Shown: in pieces, positions 16,052 through 25,312 of the stretch
How the letters are laid out: each line of letters opens with the position of its first letter
Position numbering within the stretch: the stretch's first letter is position 1
NCBI GenBank assembly: GCA_938034615.1
Contig: CALHLW010000093.1
Coordinates: 1-57,389 of the forward strand
Reading direction: 5' to 3'
Length of the DNA: 57,389 bases
From: an uncultured Neomegalonema sp.
Lineage (GTDB): Bacteria > Pseudomonadota > Alphaproteobacteria > Rhodobacterales > Rhodobacteraceae
The notes under the pieces: model-generated
The model's input: the letters and a program-made list of their open reading frames with translations, nothing else
Databases searched by the model: none
Told to the model about the DNA's origin: nothing
Translations under genes and position numbers: made by a program

Positions 16052-19000
16052 ATGAACAATTTTCCAGCATCATTCGACCTTTCCACCTTGGCAAGCGGTG
16101 ATGGGACAAACGGGTTCGTCCTGAACGGCATTGATGAACGCGATTACAGTGGCACCAGTGTCTCTTCCGTAGGGGACGTAAATGGCGACGGATTCGATGA
16201 TGTCATTATCGGGGTCGCAAGAACCAACTTCGGTATTACAACGGGCGTTATACGAGGTGCTGGTGAAAGCTATGTCGTATTTGGACAGTCGGAGGGGTTT
16301 GGCGGCTCATTCGATCTGGCCGACCTCGATGGATCCAACGGGTTTCGGCTCGATGGCATTGATGCGTATGACTACAGCGGAGGCGGGACTTCTGCGGGGG
16401 ATGTGAATGGTGACGGGTTCGATGACATCATTATCGGTGCTGCCAGAGCCGATCCGGTGGGTTTGCGGTTTCCTGAAGGCGGTGGAGAGAGCTATGTCGT
16501 GTTCGGAAAGGCGACCGGGTTCGGTGCGTCATTCGATCTGGCTATCCTTGATGGCAATAATGGCTTCCGGATCGACGGTGCATATCTTTATGACGGTAGC
16601 GGTAGTTCCGTTTCCTCGGCGGGGGATGTGAATGGCGACGGATTCGATGATGTCATCGTCGGTGCCCCTAATGCAGGTGATTCCAGTGAACCCGACTCCA
16701 CAGGACGAAGCTATGTGGTCTTCGGAAAGGCGGCAGGGTTCGACGCTTTCGTAAGTCTGGGCAATCTTGACGGCAACAATGGCTTTATTCTTGATGGCGT
16801 TGATGGATTTGACGAAAGCGGTACTTCCGTTTCCTCAGCGGGAGATGTGAATGGCGATGGTTTCGATGATTTGATCATCGGTAATCCATCAACTGATAGC
16901 CTTGATCCGGATGGCCTTGCCGGTGAAGTTTACGTGGTCTTCGGAAAGGCAACAGGGTTCGATGCGTCATTCGAACTCTCCAGCCTTGATGGCAGCAATG
17001 GCTTCCGCGTCGGTGGTATCGACCCGCTTGATCAGATTGGCCGTTCAATCTCCTCCGCAGGAGACGTGAATGGCGATGGATTTGATGATGTCATAATTGG
17101 CAGCCATAGCGCCAATAACAGCGCCGGTGAAAGCTATGTGGTCTTCGGAAAGGCCTCAGGATTTGACGCGTCATTTGATTTGACCAGCCTTGATGGAATC
17201 AACGGGTTCCGGCTCGATGGCATTGACGAGTTTGACGCTAGCGGTAGGTCGGTCTCCTCCGCAGGAGATGTAAACGATGACGGCTTCGATGATCTGATCA
17301 TTGGCGCATCGAATAGTATCGTGGATGGAAAAGTAGGCACCGGTGAAAGCTACGTCGTGTTCGGAAAAGCGGCAGGGTTTGGCGCGTCATTTGATCTGGG
17401 CAGTCTTGATGGTAGCAATGGCTTCAGGCTCGATGGCGTTGATCGCTCTGACGCAAGCGGTAGCTTTGTTTCGTCGGCAGGCGATTTCAACGGAGATGGG
17501 GTCGATGATCTGATCATCGGCGCTCCAATCGCTGATCCGGGAGGCGTTAATTTCGATCCGAGTGGCGTTGATTTCGCCGGGGAGACCTACATTGTCTATG
17601 GCGGCGGGTTTCCGAACAACGCTCCCGTCGCGTCTGCCACATTACTTACTGGTGATGAGGATACCGTTTTGTCGGGCACCGCGACCGCGACCGATGCCGA
17701 TGGTGATCTGCTGACGTTCTCCAAGGCGTCTGACCCGACGAACGGCATGGCGACTGTTGCAGCAGATGGTGCCATAACCTACACGCCGGATGCTGATTTC
17801 AACGGAACGGACAGTTTTACCTATACTGTCAGTGATGGAAATGGCGGCACGGCCACCCAAACGGTGAGTGTTTCCGTGGCACCGGTTGATGATCCAACAG
17901 TGAGCGGCGGTCCAGATGATGACGTCCTCGTCGGCACTGCTGCTGACGATCTAATTCTCGGAGAAGCGGGCGATGATTTTCTCGTCGGCGGCGGAGCGGT
18001 TGATCTTTCGACCTCATTGGGAGCGCAGGTGTATCGCATCTATCAGGCGACGCTGGATCGCGTGCCGGATACGGTTGGCTTCGAGGGGTGGGTCGATGCC
18101 CTCGATAGCGGCAGCATCAGCCTTCAAGGCGTCATCACAGGTTTCACGAATTCAGGGGAATTCCAGAAAACCTATGGCAGTCTCGACAACTCGGGTTTCG
18201 TGACGCTGCTTTACAATAACGTGCTGGACCGCGCGCCGGACGAGGGCGGTCTGAACGGTTGGCTGGATGCGATGGCGAACGGGACCAGTCGCGCGCAGGT
18301 CGTGGCGGGTTTCTCCGAAAGCGGCGAGTTCAGGGCCAATACGAGTGTCGAGGCCAGCGCCTATACCGAGGCGCTCGACGGGCGTGCGGAAGCTGGCTTT
18401 TACGATGACGTCTACCGGCTCTATCAAGCCACGCTGGACCGTGCGCCGGATGCTGTCGGGCTGGAGAGCTGGAGCGACCAACTGGCCGATGGGCGGGAAT
18501 ATACCGCCGTTGCCGCCGGATTCACCAACTCGGGTGAGTTCCGCAACACCTATGGTGATCTCACGGACAGTGAATTTGTCGACCAGCTCTATCGCAACGT
18601 GCTGGACCGCGAGGCGGATGCGGGCGGGCGTCAAGGTTGGCTGAACGTGATCGACGGCGGCGGCACGCGCGAAGACGTGGTGCGTGGCTTCGCCCAGAGT
18701 GGCGAGTTCGTCGGCAACACAGCGGCGGCTTTCAAGGCGTATATGAAGGCCGGGGGTGGGAACACGCTGGATGGCGGGTCGGGCAACGACACGCTCTACT
18801 CCGGGACGACCGCCGACACTTTCGTCTTCACACAGAAAAGCACTATAATCGTTCTCGACAATGGCACCATAATCACCGACAGAGCGCCCACTCCAGAGAG
18901 CGATACTGTCCTCCAGCTTGATACTTGGGACACGCTGAAATTCAACGATTTCGGTTTCGATGAACGTTCCGATGTTCTGCAAAATTTAGAGGTATCGGGC

Positions 19001-19093
19001 GGGGATATTCTCTTTGAAAAGGGTTTCAATTCGATCCTGTTCGTCGGAGCATCTCTCGAAACATTCCAGGAGGTCGACTACGTATTTACGTGA
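16052..19093 (+). CDS. Secreted multidomain protein: FG-GAP propeller, cadherin-like, RTX, DUF4214
   Basis: 1013 residues. Residues about 1-510 hold seven FG-GAP repeats, each with a calcium-loop-like core such as SAGDVNGDGFDDVIIG; seven is the number needed for one integrin-type propeller. Residues 520-615 are a tandem-95/cadherin-like domain (TATDADGDLLTF, ITYTPDADFNGTDSFTYTVS). Residues 620-648 are RTX-like (DDVLVGTAADDLILGEAGDD). Residues 654-896 carry four helical DUF4214 half-repeats (YRIYQATLDRVPDTVGFEGW and three similar). A short GGSGNDTL motif and a beta-rich end follow. There is no N-terminal signal peptide; the RTX content and C-terminus suggest type I secretion, but no HlyB/HlyD/TolC genes are in the window. 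A calcium-dependent adhesin role is inferred. Confidence 0.88.
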   Translation: MNNFPASFDLSTLASGDGTNGFVLNGIDERDYSGTSVSSVGDVNGDGFDDVIIGVARTNFGITTGVIRGAGESYVVFGQSEGFGGSFDLADLDGSNGFRLDGIDAYDYSGGGTSAGDVNGDGFDDIIIGAARADPVGLRFPEGGGESYVVFGKATGFGASFDLAILDGNNGFRIDGAYLYDGSGSSVSSAGDVNGDGFDDVIVGAPNAGDSSEPDSTGRSYVVFGKAAGFDAFVSLGNLDGNNGFILDGVDGFDESGTSVSSAGDVNGDGFDDLIIGNPSTDSLDPDGLAGEVYVVFGKATGFDASFELSSLDGSNGFRVGGIDPLDQIGRSISSAGDVNGDGFDDVIIGSHSANNSAGESYVVFGKASGFDASFDLTSLDGINGFRLDGIDEFDASGRSVSSAGDVNDDGFDDLIIGASNSIVDGKVGTGESYVVFGKAAGFGASFDLGSLDGSNGFRLDGVDRSDASGSFVSSAGDFNGDGVDDLIIGAPIADPGGVNFDPSGVDFAGETYIVYGGGFPNNAPVASATLLTGDEDTVLSGTATATDADGDLLTFSKASDPTNGMATVAADGAITYTPDADFNGTDSFTYTVSDGNGGTATQTVSVSVAPVDDPTVSGGPDDDVLVGTAADDLILGEAGDDFLVGGGAVDLSTSLGAQVYRIYQATLDRVPDTVGFEGWVDALDSGSISLQGVITGFTNSGEFQKTYGSLDNSGFVTLLYNNVLDRAPDEGGLNGWLDAMANGTSRAQVVAGFSESGEFRANTSVEASAYTEALDGRAEAGFYDDVYRLYQATLDRAPDAVGLESWSDQLADGREYTAVAAGFTNSGEFRNTYGDLTDSEFVDQLYRNVLDREADAGGRQGWLNVIDGGGTREDVVRGFAQSGEFVGNTAAAFKAYMKAGGGNTLDGGSGNDTLYSGTTADTFVFTQKSTIIVLDNGTIITDRAPTPESDTVLQLDTWDTLKFNDFGFDERSDVLQNLEVSGGDILFEKGFNSILFVGASLETFQEVDYVFT

Positions 19094-19231
19094 TCGACGC
19101 CCCGCTTCATCGTCAAACGCATCAACATGCCGTCACAACCGTATCGGCTCGTGCATCCTCGTGCAGAGGTGGATTGTCGCCGCGTCGCCGACCACGAAAG
19201 CGTGCGTAAACCACCGGCATGATAGTCGGTC

Positions 19232-20938
19232 CTAGCTTTCCAGAACACGCCGCGCGATGACCCCGGCCTGAATCTCCGCTGCGCCCTCGAAGATGTTGAG
19301 GATGCGACTGTCGCAGAGAACGCGGCTGATGGGGTATTCGAGGGCAAACCCGTTGCCGCCGTGGATTTGCAGCGCATTATCTGCTGCCGACCACGCCACG
19401 CGCGCGCCGAGCAGCTTGGCCATCCCGGCCTCCAGATCGCAGCGGCGGTCGGCATCCTTCTCGCGGGCCGAGTGATAGGTAAGCTGGCGCGCGATCATGA
19501 TCTCGACCGCCATGATCCCCAGCTTGCCGGATACGCGGGGGAAGGCAAGGAGAGGCTTGCCAAACTGGATGCGGTCCTGCGCGTATTTCAGGCCCAGCTC
19601 CAGCGCATTCTGCGCCACACCGATGGCCCGTGCCGCCGTCTGAATGCGCGCGGATTCAAAGGTTTTCATCAGCTGCTTGAAGCCCTGTCCCTCGACTCCG
19701 CCGAGCAGGGCATCCTGCGGGATTTTGTAGTCATCGAAGGCAACGGTGTATTCCTTCATGCCGCGATAGCCGAGCACCTCGATCTCGCCCCCCGAAATCT
19801 CAGGGTTCGGGAAGGGGTTTTCGCAATCGCCGCGCGTTTTCGGCGCAATGAACATCGACAGGCCCTTGTGGTCGTCGGTGCCGGGCACGCTCCGGGCGAG
19901 GACGGTCATCACATCGGCGCGCGCGGCGTGGGTGATCCACGTCTTGTTGCCAGTCAGCACCCATCCTTCGGAGCCGTCATCCCCATCCGCTTTCGCGCGG
20001 GTCTTGAGCGCGCCGAGATCCGAGCCGGTATTCGGTTCGGTAAACACTGCTGTCGGCAGGATTTCTCCGCTGGCGAGTTTCGGCAGCCATTCCTCGCGCT
20101 GCGCGTCCGTGCCACCCCCGAGGATCAGTTCAGCGGCAATCTCCGAGCGCGTTCCGAGCGACCCGACCCCGATATAACCGCGCGACAGTTCTTCAGACAC
20201 GACGCACATCGCCGTCTTCGACATGCCGAACCCGCCCAGATTTTCGGGGATTGTCAGGCCGAAGACACCCAGTTCCGACATTTCCGCGATGATCGCATCG
20301 GGGATCAACTCGTCTTTCAGATGCCACTCATGGGCATGGGGGATGACCTTCTCGTCGGCAAACCGGCGGAACTGATCGCGGATCATCTCGTAATCTTCGT
20401 CCAGCCCGCAATCGCCGAAGGTCGAGGAGCCATCGCGTTCGGCAAGAATCTGTGCGATCTGTTCACGAATAGCGCTGGTCGCGCCCCCCGCGACCAGCGC
20501 GCGCGCAGGAGCGGTATCGAGCGCGCGCCGCGCCGTCTCTCCTGCGCCCATATCCTCCAGCCGCGCATATTCGCCTTGGCTCATCGGAATGCCGCCTGCC
20601 ATCTGGGCCAGATACTCACCGAAGGCAGCTTGCAGGATCAGGGCTTCCAGCGTGCCGAAACGGTCATCGGCGGTCAGGCGCTCGGCCCAGCCATGCATCT
20701 GGCACAGGCTTTCGACATACGTGGCAAGCCATGCGAGCGAGTGCGCCGCGTGCTGTTCTCGCTCAAGCGCCGCCCCCGAGACCCGGCCCCGTTCATCGCG
20801 CCCGATACGTCCAGCCATCCCTTGCCGTGCTGCCCCAAGGACCGTTTCAGCAGATTTTAGAGCCTCCGCGCAGGTTGCGATCAGATCGGGGATCAGCAGG
20901 TCATCGACGGTCGCGGCGGGGGCAGGGTTGGCGCTCAT
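19232..20938 (-). CDS. mcd: (2S)-methylsuccinyl-CoA dehydrogenase
   Basis: 568 residues, longer than ordinary acyl-CoA dehydrogenases because of an N-terminal domain of about 170 residues (MSANPAPAATVDDLLIPDLI onward). That extension, together with the core sequence, matches the methylsuccinyl-CoA dehydrogenase subfamily. The core has FGLTIPENLGGFGMSK, the FAD/substrate signature AVFTEPNTGSDLGALKTRA, ILTGNKTWITHA-like WVLTGNKTWITHAARADV, RIQFGKPLL and IHGGNGFALEYPISRVLCDS. In Rhodobacter the enzyme oxidises methylsuccinyl-CoA to mesaconyl-CoA in the ethylmalonyl-CoA pathway for acetate assimilation. The other pathway genes are not in the window. It diverges from the EamA gene. Confidence 0.9.
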   Translation of the reverse strand: MSANPAPAATVDDLLIPDLIATCAEALKSAETVLGAARQGMAGRIGRDERGRVSGAALEREQHAAHSLAWLATYVESLCQMHGWAERLTADDRFGTLEALILQAAFGEYLAQMAGGIPMSQGEYARLEDMGAGETARRALDTAPARALVAGGATSAIREQIAQILAERDGSSTFGDCGLDEDYEMIRDQFRRFADEKVIPHAHEWHLKDELIPDAIIAEMSELGVFGLTIPENLGGFGMSKTAMCVVSEELSRGYIGVGSLGTRSEIAAELILGGGTDAQREEWLPKLASGEILPTAVFTEPNTGSDLGALKTRAKADGDDGSEGWVLTGNKTWITHAARADVMTVLARSVPGTDDHKGLSMFIAPKTRGDCENPFPNPEISGGEIEVLGYRGMKEYTVAFDDYKIPQDALLGGVEGQGFKQLMKTFESARIQTAARAIGVAQNALELGLKYAQDRIQFGKPLLAFPRVSGKLGIMAVEIMIARQLTYHSAREKDADRRCDLEAGMAKLLGARVAWSAADNALQIHGGNGFALEYPISRVLCDSRILNIFEGAAEIQAGVIARRVLES

Positions 20939-21117
20939 GGAGGATCTCCGGGCAGCAGGAAATGTTGCAAGTGCGAAGACGTATATCCCAAGGCGACACC
21001 CGTCAACAAGTCGCGCAACAAAGCGTCGTTGTGGCGCAGGTTAACGGAAGATTATTGCGGTGGATTTTCACGCCGAACTGCTTGCATCCCGGTGCGCCGC
21101 TGCTATCGCTATGCGGG

Positions 21118-22020
21118 ATGAATGATCCCGGCAACGCTCCCCGTCGCGATGGAACCGGCGCGGGTGTGATGCTCGTGCTGCTGGCCGTCGTCATCTGGGC
21201 GGCGTGGCTCCCGGCCACCCGCATCGCGATCGGGGACGGTCTTGGCGCTGTCGATATCGCCTTTCTCCGCTATGTCGTTCCTGCCGTGATGCTGGCCCCG
21301 ATCTGGTGGCGGATCGGATTGCTGCCGAAGGGGGTGTCGTTCCCAATGCTGCTGGCCATGTTGTGCTGGGGCGCGCCTTTTACCTTGTTGACCGCCACAG
21401 GGTTGCAACAGGCAAGCGTGGCCCATACCGCGGCACTCATTCCCTGCACAATGCCGGTCCTTGCAGCTTTCGCCGCGCTGGTTCTCTACGGCGAACGCAT
21501 CCCGCGAGAACGCCTCATCGGCATTGCCCTGATTGCTTTCGCAGCGGCCTGCGTGCTTTTCACTGTCCTCAAGGGTGGCAGTACGACCGACTTGCCCACC
21601 GTCGGTCTCCTGCTGCTCGCAAGCGCCGGTTGGGCCGCCTATACCGTCGCCTATCGCCGCAGCGGATTGACACCCATGGAGGCGGGGGCGGTTGTCTTCG
21701 TCTGGTCGGCGCTCTTTCTGATCCCTGCGATCTTCCTGACCGGTTCCGGCCTTGGCGCGCTGCCCCTTTCCGCACTGACTTTCCACGTCGTTGCACAAGG
21801 CATTCTGAGCGGCTTCGTCGCCACCATCGCCTATGGGATTGCCATCGACCGGCTCGGCGTTCCGCGCGCGGCTTCCTTCAGCGTTCTCGTTCCAGTGCTG
21901 GCGACTATCATGGCGTTTCTCTGGATCGGCGAGAAACCCTCGCTCCTCGACGGTGTGGCGCTTGCCATCGGGACGCTCGGGGTTGCGGTTGTCAACGGAG
22001 CGATTTCGCTTCGACGGTGA
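21118..22020 (+). CDS. EamA-family (DMT superfamily) transporter
   Basis: 300 residues from the ATG at 21118 (MNDPGNAPRRDG). The frame is open upstream to 20731, but that part overlaps the divergent mcd gene and is a shadow. About ten hydrophobic segments form two EamA repeats; the first starts GVMLVLLAVVIWAAWLPATR, and the second half repeats it with LLLLASAGWAAYTVAYRRSG. The end of each half carries the typical ALIPCTMPVLAAFAALVLYG and FSVLVPVLATIMAFLWIGE. Such proteins export or exchange metabolites across the inner membrane; the substrate cannot be read from sequence. Confidence 0.9.
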   Translation: MNDPGNAPRRDGTGAGVMLVLLAVVIWAAWLPATRIAIGDGLGAVDIAFLRYVVPAVMLAPIWWRIGLLPKGVSFPMLLAMLCWGAPFTLLTATGLQQASVAHTAALIPCTMPVLAAFAALVLYGERIPRERLIGIALIAFAAACVLFTVLKGGSTTDLPTVGLLLLASAGWAAYTVAYRRSGLTPMEAGAVVFVWSALFLIPAIFLTGSGLGALPLSALTFHVVAQGILSGFVATIAYGIAIDRLGVPRAASFSVLVPVLATIMAFLWIGEKPSLLDGVALAIGTLGVAVVNGAISLRR

Positions 22021-22090
22021 AAGCCAACCGCCTTGGGCAACCGGGAGGGTTGTGCTATTTCCGTACAATCCACGGGGCAGGGGGCCGACA

Positions 22091-23311
22091 ATGACCATCG
22101 CGCACACGATTCGCCGTTTCGCGGCGTTCCTCGGCCTCATGCTGATGATTTGTGCTCCCGCCCATGCCGAGACCCGCACGGTCATGGGCAAGGAATACGG
22201 TATCATCGGCATCCGCATCGCCAAGAGCGCCAGCGCCCGCCTCGCTAATATCAACGATCCCGCGCTGCGCATGATGCCGCGCTCTGTCTATCTACCTGCC
22301 GGAACGCGATTGCTCGTCCTCAAAGATGTGCGGCGCGACAGGGCAGGGCGCAAATGGGCGCTGACCGTCACCGGGGACGGCCTGCTCGTCTATGTGCGGG
22401 TCGATGCTAACGAGCACTACTTTCCGCATAAGGGGCTGGAGGCAAGACTGGACGGGGGCGAGCCGGTCGCCGTGGTGACATCGCAGACCGTCGTGACATC
22501 GGAAAGGTACGGGCGGCTGACCCTGACCCCCAGCGAAACCTATGCGTTTGAGTTCCTCGACGGGGACGCGATCCGCATCGTCATCGGGCGCGACAAGATG
22601 GGTTCGGCCTATGCGGGCGATGCCACGGTCGATGTCGATCTGGCGGATGTCACGATCATCCACCCTGAAGACCTCAATCCGGCCAGCGTTTCCGACCCGT
22701 TCGAGCCGTATGGAACCGAGCGTCAGCTTGCCGATATCGTGGCCCGCGCCGTCGATCTGTCGCTCGACAAGGAGGACCGCAAGCGCATCGCTGCATATTT
22801 CCGCCAGCGATTTGTGACCCGCAAGACCTGCGATCAGGAGATCGATCTGGCGAAATCCATTGACGCTGCGGGTGAGCTTGATCTGGACGCGATCTTTTCG
22901 CCGGTCAGTGCAAAACTGGGGATCAGCGGGGCCTATTCATCCAAGACCGTGTTCCCGAAGGGCATCGCCTTTACGGTCAACCGCTATGTCCGGGGCGACA
23001 GCGTGGTCGAGATCAAGCATGAGACCATCGATGAGAAATGCCGTTCCGAGGAGCCTCGTCAGCGCGTGATCGCCAGCGACTCCAGTGGCTCGACGGGCCG
23101 CATCCGAACCGGGGCCGTGGAGGGATTGGGCCTCGCCACTACGGTCGAGGGATTGCCGGTCTATACCTGCCGCGCCGAGTTCGAGGCGCTGCTGGAAATG
23201 CTGACGCTGGACCAGACCCTCGATACGCCGTTGGCCACCTTCCTGGTCGCCCATTTCGCGACCTTCAAGGGCGCGCGCAAACCGGGGGTTTGCCGGGCGG
23301 CGGCGGTATAG
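22091..23311 (+). CDS. Exported protein of unknown function
   Basis: 406 residues from the ATG at 22091, chosen because it gives a clean signal peptide (TIRRFAAFLGLMLMICAPAHA, cleavage near residue 26). The longer open frame back to 21833 overlaps the EamA gene in another frame. The mature part looks beta-rich at first (VYLPAGTRLLVLKDVRRDR, KWALTVTGDGLLVYVRVDAN, resembling an SH3-like fold), then mixed, with cysteines in TRKTCDQEI, DEKCRSEE, YTCRAEF and PGVCRAA that could form periplasmic disulfides. I do not recognise a family. It follows eamA by 70 bases and converges on the J-domain gene 2 bases away. Confidence 0.75.
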   Translation: MTIAHTIRRFAAFLGLMLMICAPAHAETRTVMGKEYGIIGIRIAKSASARLANINDPALRMMPRSVYLPAGTRLLVLKDVRRDRAGRKWALTVTGDGLLVYVRVDANEHYFPHKGLEARLDGGEPVAVVTSQTVVTSERYGRLTLTPSETYAFEFLDGDAIRIVIGRDKMGSAYAGDATVDVDLADVTIIHPEDLNPASVSDPFEPYGTERQLADIVARAVDLSLDKEDRKRIAAYFRQRFVTRKTCDQEIDLAKSIDAAGELDLDAIFSPVSAKLGISGAYSSKTVFPKGIAFTVNRYVRGDSVVEIKHETIDEKCRSEEPRQRVIASDSSGSTGRIRTGAVEGLGLATTVEGLPVYTCRAEFEALLEMLTLDQTLDTPLATFLVAHFATFKGARKPGVCRAAAV

Positions 23312-23313
23312 AG

Positions 23314-23985
23314 TTACTGCCGGAAAGCCGCCGAGCGCTTGAGATGGTGCCACGCGGTAATGACGCCGCGCAAGCGCGCTTCCTCGCTGCGGTCGCCGCC
23401 ATTCATGTCGGGGTGCAGTTGCTTGACCAGCGCCGAATACCGCTCACGTACGCTTGTGGCAGTCGCCGTTTCGTCGAGATCGAGCGCGTGCAGCGCCTTG
23501 ATATCCGCTTTCGGCAACAGCCGCCGACGCGCCTTCCGAAGCTCGGCATCGCGGCTTTCGCCCGGATTGATCGTCGCGTTCTCACCCAGAACTTCCAGCG
23601 GGTCTTCGAAACCGAATCGCTCCCATGAGCGGCCCTCCGCATGGCTGATACGGTGAGAGCCGACAGGTTTTGCCGAATCCATCTTCCAAGTAGGGCGATC
23701 CCAGGATTGATCGGCGCGGCGTGCGGCGTCGATTTCGTCGGCGCTCATGCCTTTGTAAAAGTCCCAGCGCTTGTTGTATTCCTTGATGTGATCGGCACAG
23801 AACCAGCGGAACGTGTCGAGATCCTGCGGCGATGCAGGGGCGCGATGAAGGCCTTTCTCGGAGCAGTCCGGCCAGTTGCAGGGCCGACTGGAGTCGGTGA
23901 AGGCTCCGCCGGTTCCTTTGCGGCGGTTGCGACGCTTTTTGTCCGCCTTGACGCTGATATCGAATTCCCGGTCGAGACGGCTCAC
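23314..23985 (-). CDS. J-domain protein with C-terminal DnaJ domain
   Basis: 223 residues from a GTG at 23985 (MSRLDREFDISVKADKKRRN); an in-frame TTG at 24015 would add 10 residues. After a very basic N-terminus there is a possible zinc site, Cys36-x4-Cys41 and Cys63-x2-His66 (PCNWPDC, WFCADH), then KEYNKRWDFYKGMSADEI and a helical middle. The J domain is at the C-terminus: LHALDLDETATATSVRERYS, KQLHPDMNGGD with the HPD tripeptide that stimulates Hsp70, and a final helix to the stop. J domains are usually N-terminal, but this layout is common in alphaproteobacterial proteins. The Hsp70 partner and client are unknown. Confidence 0.85.
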   Translation of the reverse strand: MSRLDREFDISVKADKKRRNRRKGTGGAFTDSSRPCNWPDCSEKGLHRAPASPQDLDTFRWFCADHIKEYNKRWDFYKGMSADEIDAARRADQSWDRPTWKMDSAKPVGSHRISHAEGRSWERFGFEDPLEVLGENATINPGESRDAELRKARRRLLPKADIKALHALDLDETATATSVRERYSALVKQLHPDMNGGDRSEEARLRGVITAWHHLKRSAAFRQ

Positions 23986-24218
23986 CGTTCGGTACCCATG
24001 GTCATATCCCCTCAAACCCCTGATCCGCTGCGTTTATCCGGAGCCGTTGCTCGGCCCTCTCCTGCTGCGGGAGGAAAGTATACTACCGTCTGTGACCGCC
24101 GCGTAAAGCCGAGTACGCAAAGTTTGTGCGAGGCCAGATGTCGCGGGTCCATTCGCGCACGTCTTTCCAATGCGATGCCAAAGAGTTAGAAGCAGCCTTT
24201 GCAAAAGGAGAATTCTGA

Positions 24219-24500
24219 ATGAGCGTCCGGGAAACCATCGAAGAGAAGCTGACCGCCGCCCTCGCGCCCATTCACCTCGACGTAGAGGACGATTCCGAGA
24301 GCCATCGGGGGCATGGCGGCTGGCGCGAAGGCGGGGAAACGCATTTCAACGTATTGGTGGTCGCGGATGCCTTCGAAGGGAAGTCCCGTGTCGCGCGCCA
24401 ACGCCTCGTTCTGGACGCTCTCGCCGAGGAGATGGCGGGAGCTGTTCATGCTCTCTCGATGCGATGCCAGACTCCGATTGAAGCCGAAACGCAAGCCTGA
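24219..24500 (+). CDS. bolA: BolA family protein
   Basis: 93 residues with GGAGAA 7 bases before the ATG. The BolA fold is clear: MSVRETIEEKLTAALAPIHL, then DDSESHRGH, the ETHFNVLVVADAFEGKSRVA core with its conserved histidine, RQRLVLDALAEEMAGAVHAL and MRCQTP. BolA proteins pair with monothiol glutaredoxins around [2Fe-2S] clusters and affect iron homeostasis and morphology. No glutaredoxin gene is adjacent. Confidence 0.93.
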   Translation: MSVRETIEEKLTAALAPIHLDVEDDSESHRGHGGWREGGETHFNVLVVADAFEGKSRVARQRLVLDALAEEMAGAVHALSMRCQTPIEAETQA

Positions 24501-24614
24501 CCCAGCGTCACTTGTCCTCTGCTCGGCGCAGACATTGCATCAAACACATCACCAAGGGGATCTCGGCGCAACGCCCCCTGGGCATGGTGCGTCCTATTTG
24601 ATGTTGAAGAATCG

Positions 24615-25157
24615 ATGGCAGAAATCTTTTTGATGGAGGATTCGGGTGCGTTGCGACGGATCGTGACGCGCTACCTCCGCGATGCAGGTCACAATGTCAC
24701 CGGATTCGAAAACGGCATCGCTTCAAGTGATTTCACGTTGCTGGAACATGCGGATATCCTCATTACGGACCTGTCCATGCCAGAAGTCGATGGTAGGCAG
24801 GTGATCCGCAATATTCGCGAGATACGTCCCGACTTGCCGATTATCGTCATCACGGGTGAAGAACTCTTCGATGACCCGATTGTCGAGCTTGCCGATGGCT
24901 TCCTGCAAAAGCCTTTCGACGAACCAGATTTGGTCAGGAAAGTTGAAGATATTCTCGGGAATTCGAATCAATCGGTTCTCGAAAGTGTTAACGAATGCGA
25001 GTCTCAATGTGAGAATGACGACGCCGATACTTGGCCTTCGACGTCATCGAATGACGTGGAGCCAATGCGCGCCGCTGCATTTTGTACGCCTGTTCAGGAG
25101 GAGTCCTGGCTCACCCGTCTCAAAGCTGGAATCGCCATGATCTTCTCTCGCCGCTGA
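24615..25157 (+). CDS. Response regulator, receiver domain with unknown C-terminal tail
   Basis: 180 residues. Residues 1-120 are a complete receiver: acidic pair in FLMEDSGALRRI, phosphoacceptor Asp in ILITDLSMPEVDGRQV, the Thr of IVITGEE and the Lys of LQKPFDEPDL. The remaining 60 residues are acidic and Ser/Asn/Cys-containing, ending in a hydrophobic-basic helix (WLTRLKAGIAMIFSRR). No DNA-binding or enzymatic output domain is visible. It is an orphan regulator, with the nearest kinase 15 kb away. The tail helix could be a membrane or partner contact; that is inference. Confidence 0.88.
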   Translation: MAEIFLMEDSGALRRIVTRYLRDAGHNVTGFENGIASSDFTLLEHADILITDLSMPEVDGRQVIRNIREIRPDLPIIVITGEELFDDPIVELADGFLQKPFDEPDLVRKVEDILGNSNQSVLESVNECESQCENDDADTWPSTSSNDVEPMRAAAFCTPVQEESWLTRLKAGIAMIFSRR

Positions 25158-25312
25158 CAGTTCTAAGGCACCAGGTTTCATAGTGCCTGATCGTTCGACG
25201 GCGTAGTGTGTTGTGGAGCACACCAACAGCGATTTTCCCCTACAGTCAACGCCATCATATCGAACCTGAAACTGTCAGGAAATACGATGTCTTGGCGTGC
25301 TCATAATCCAAC

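Noticed and set aside
20731-21117. N-terminal extension of the EamA transporter
   Set aside because: It is antisense to mcd and Arg/Pro-rich; the membrane protein proper starts at 21118.
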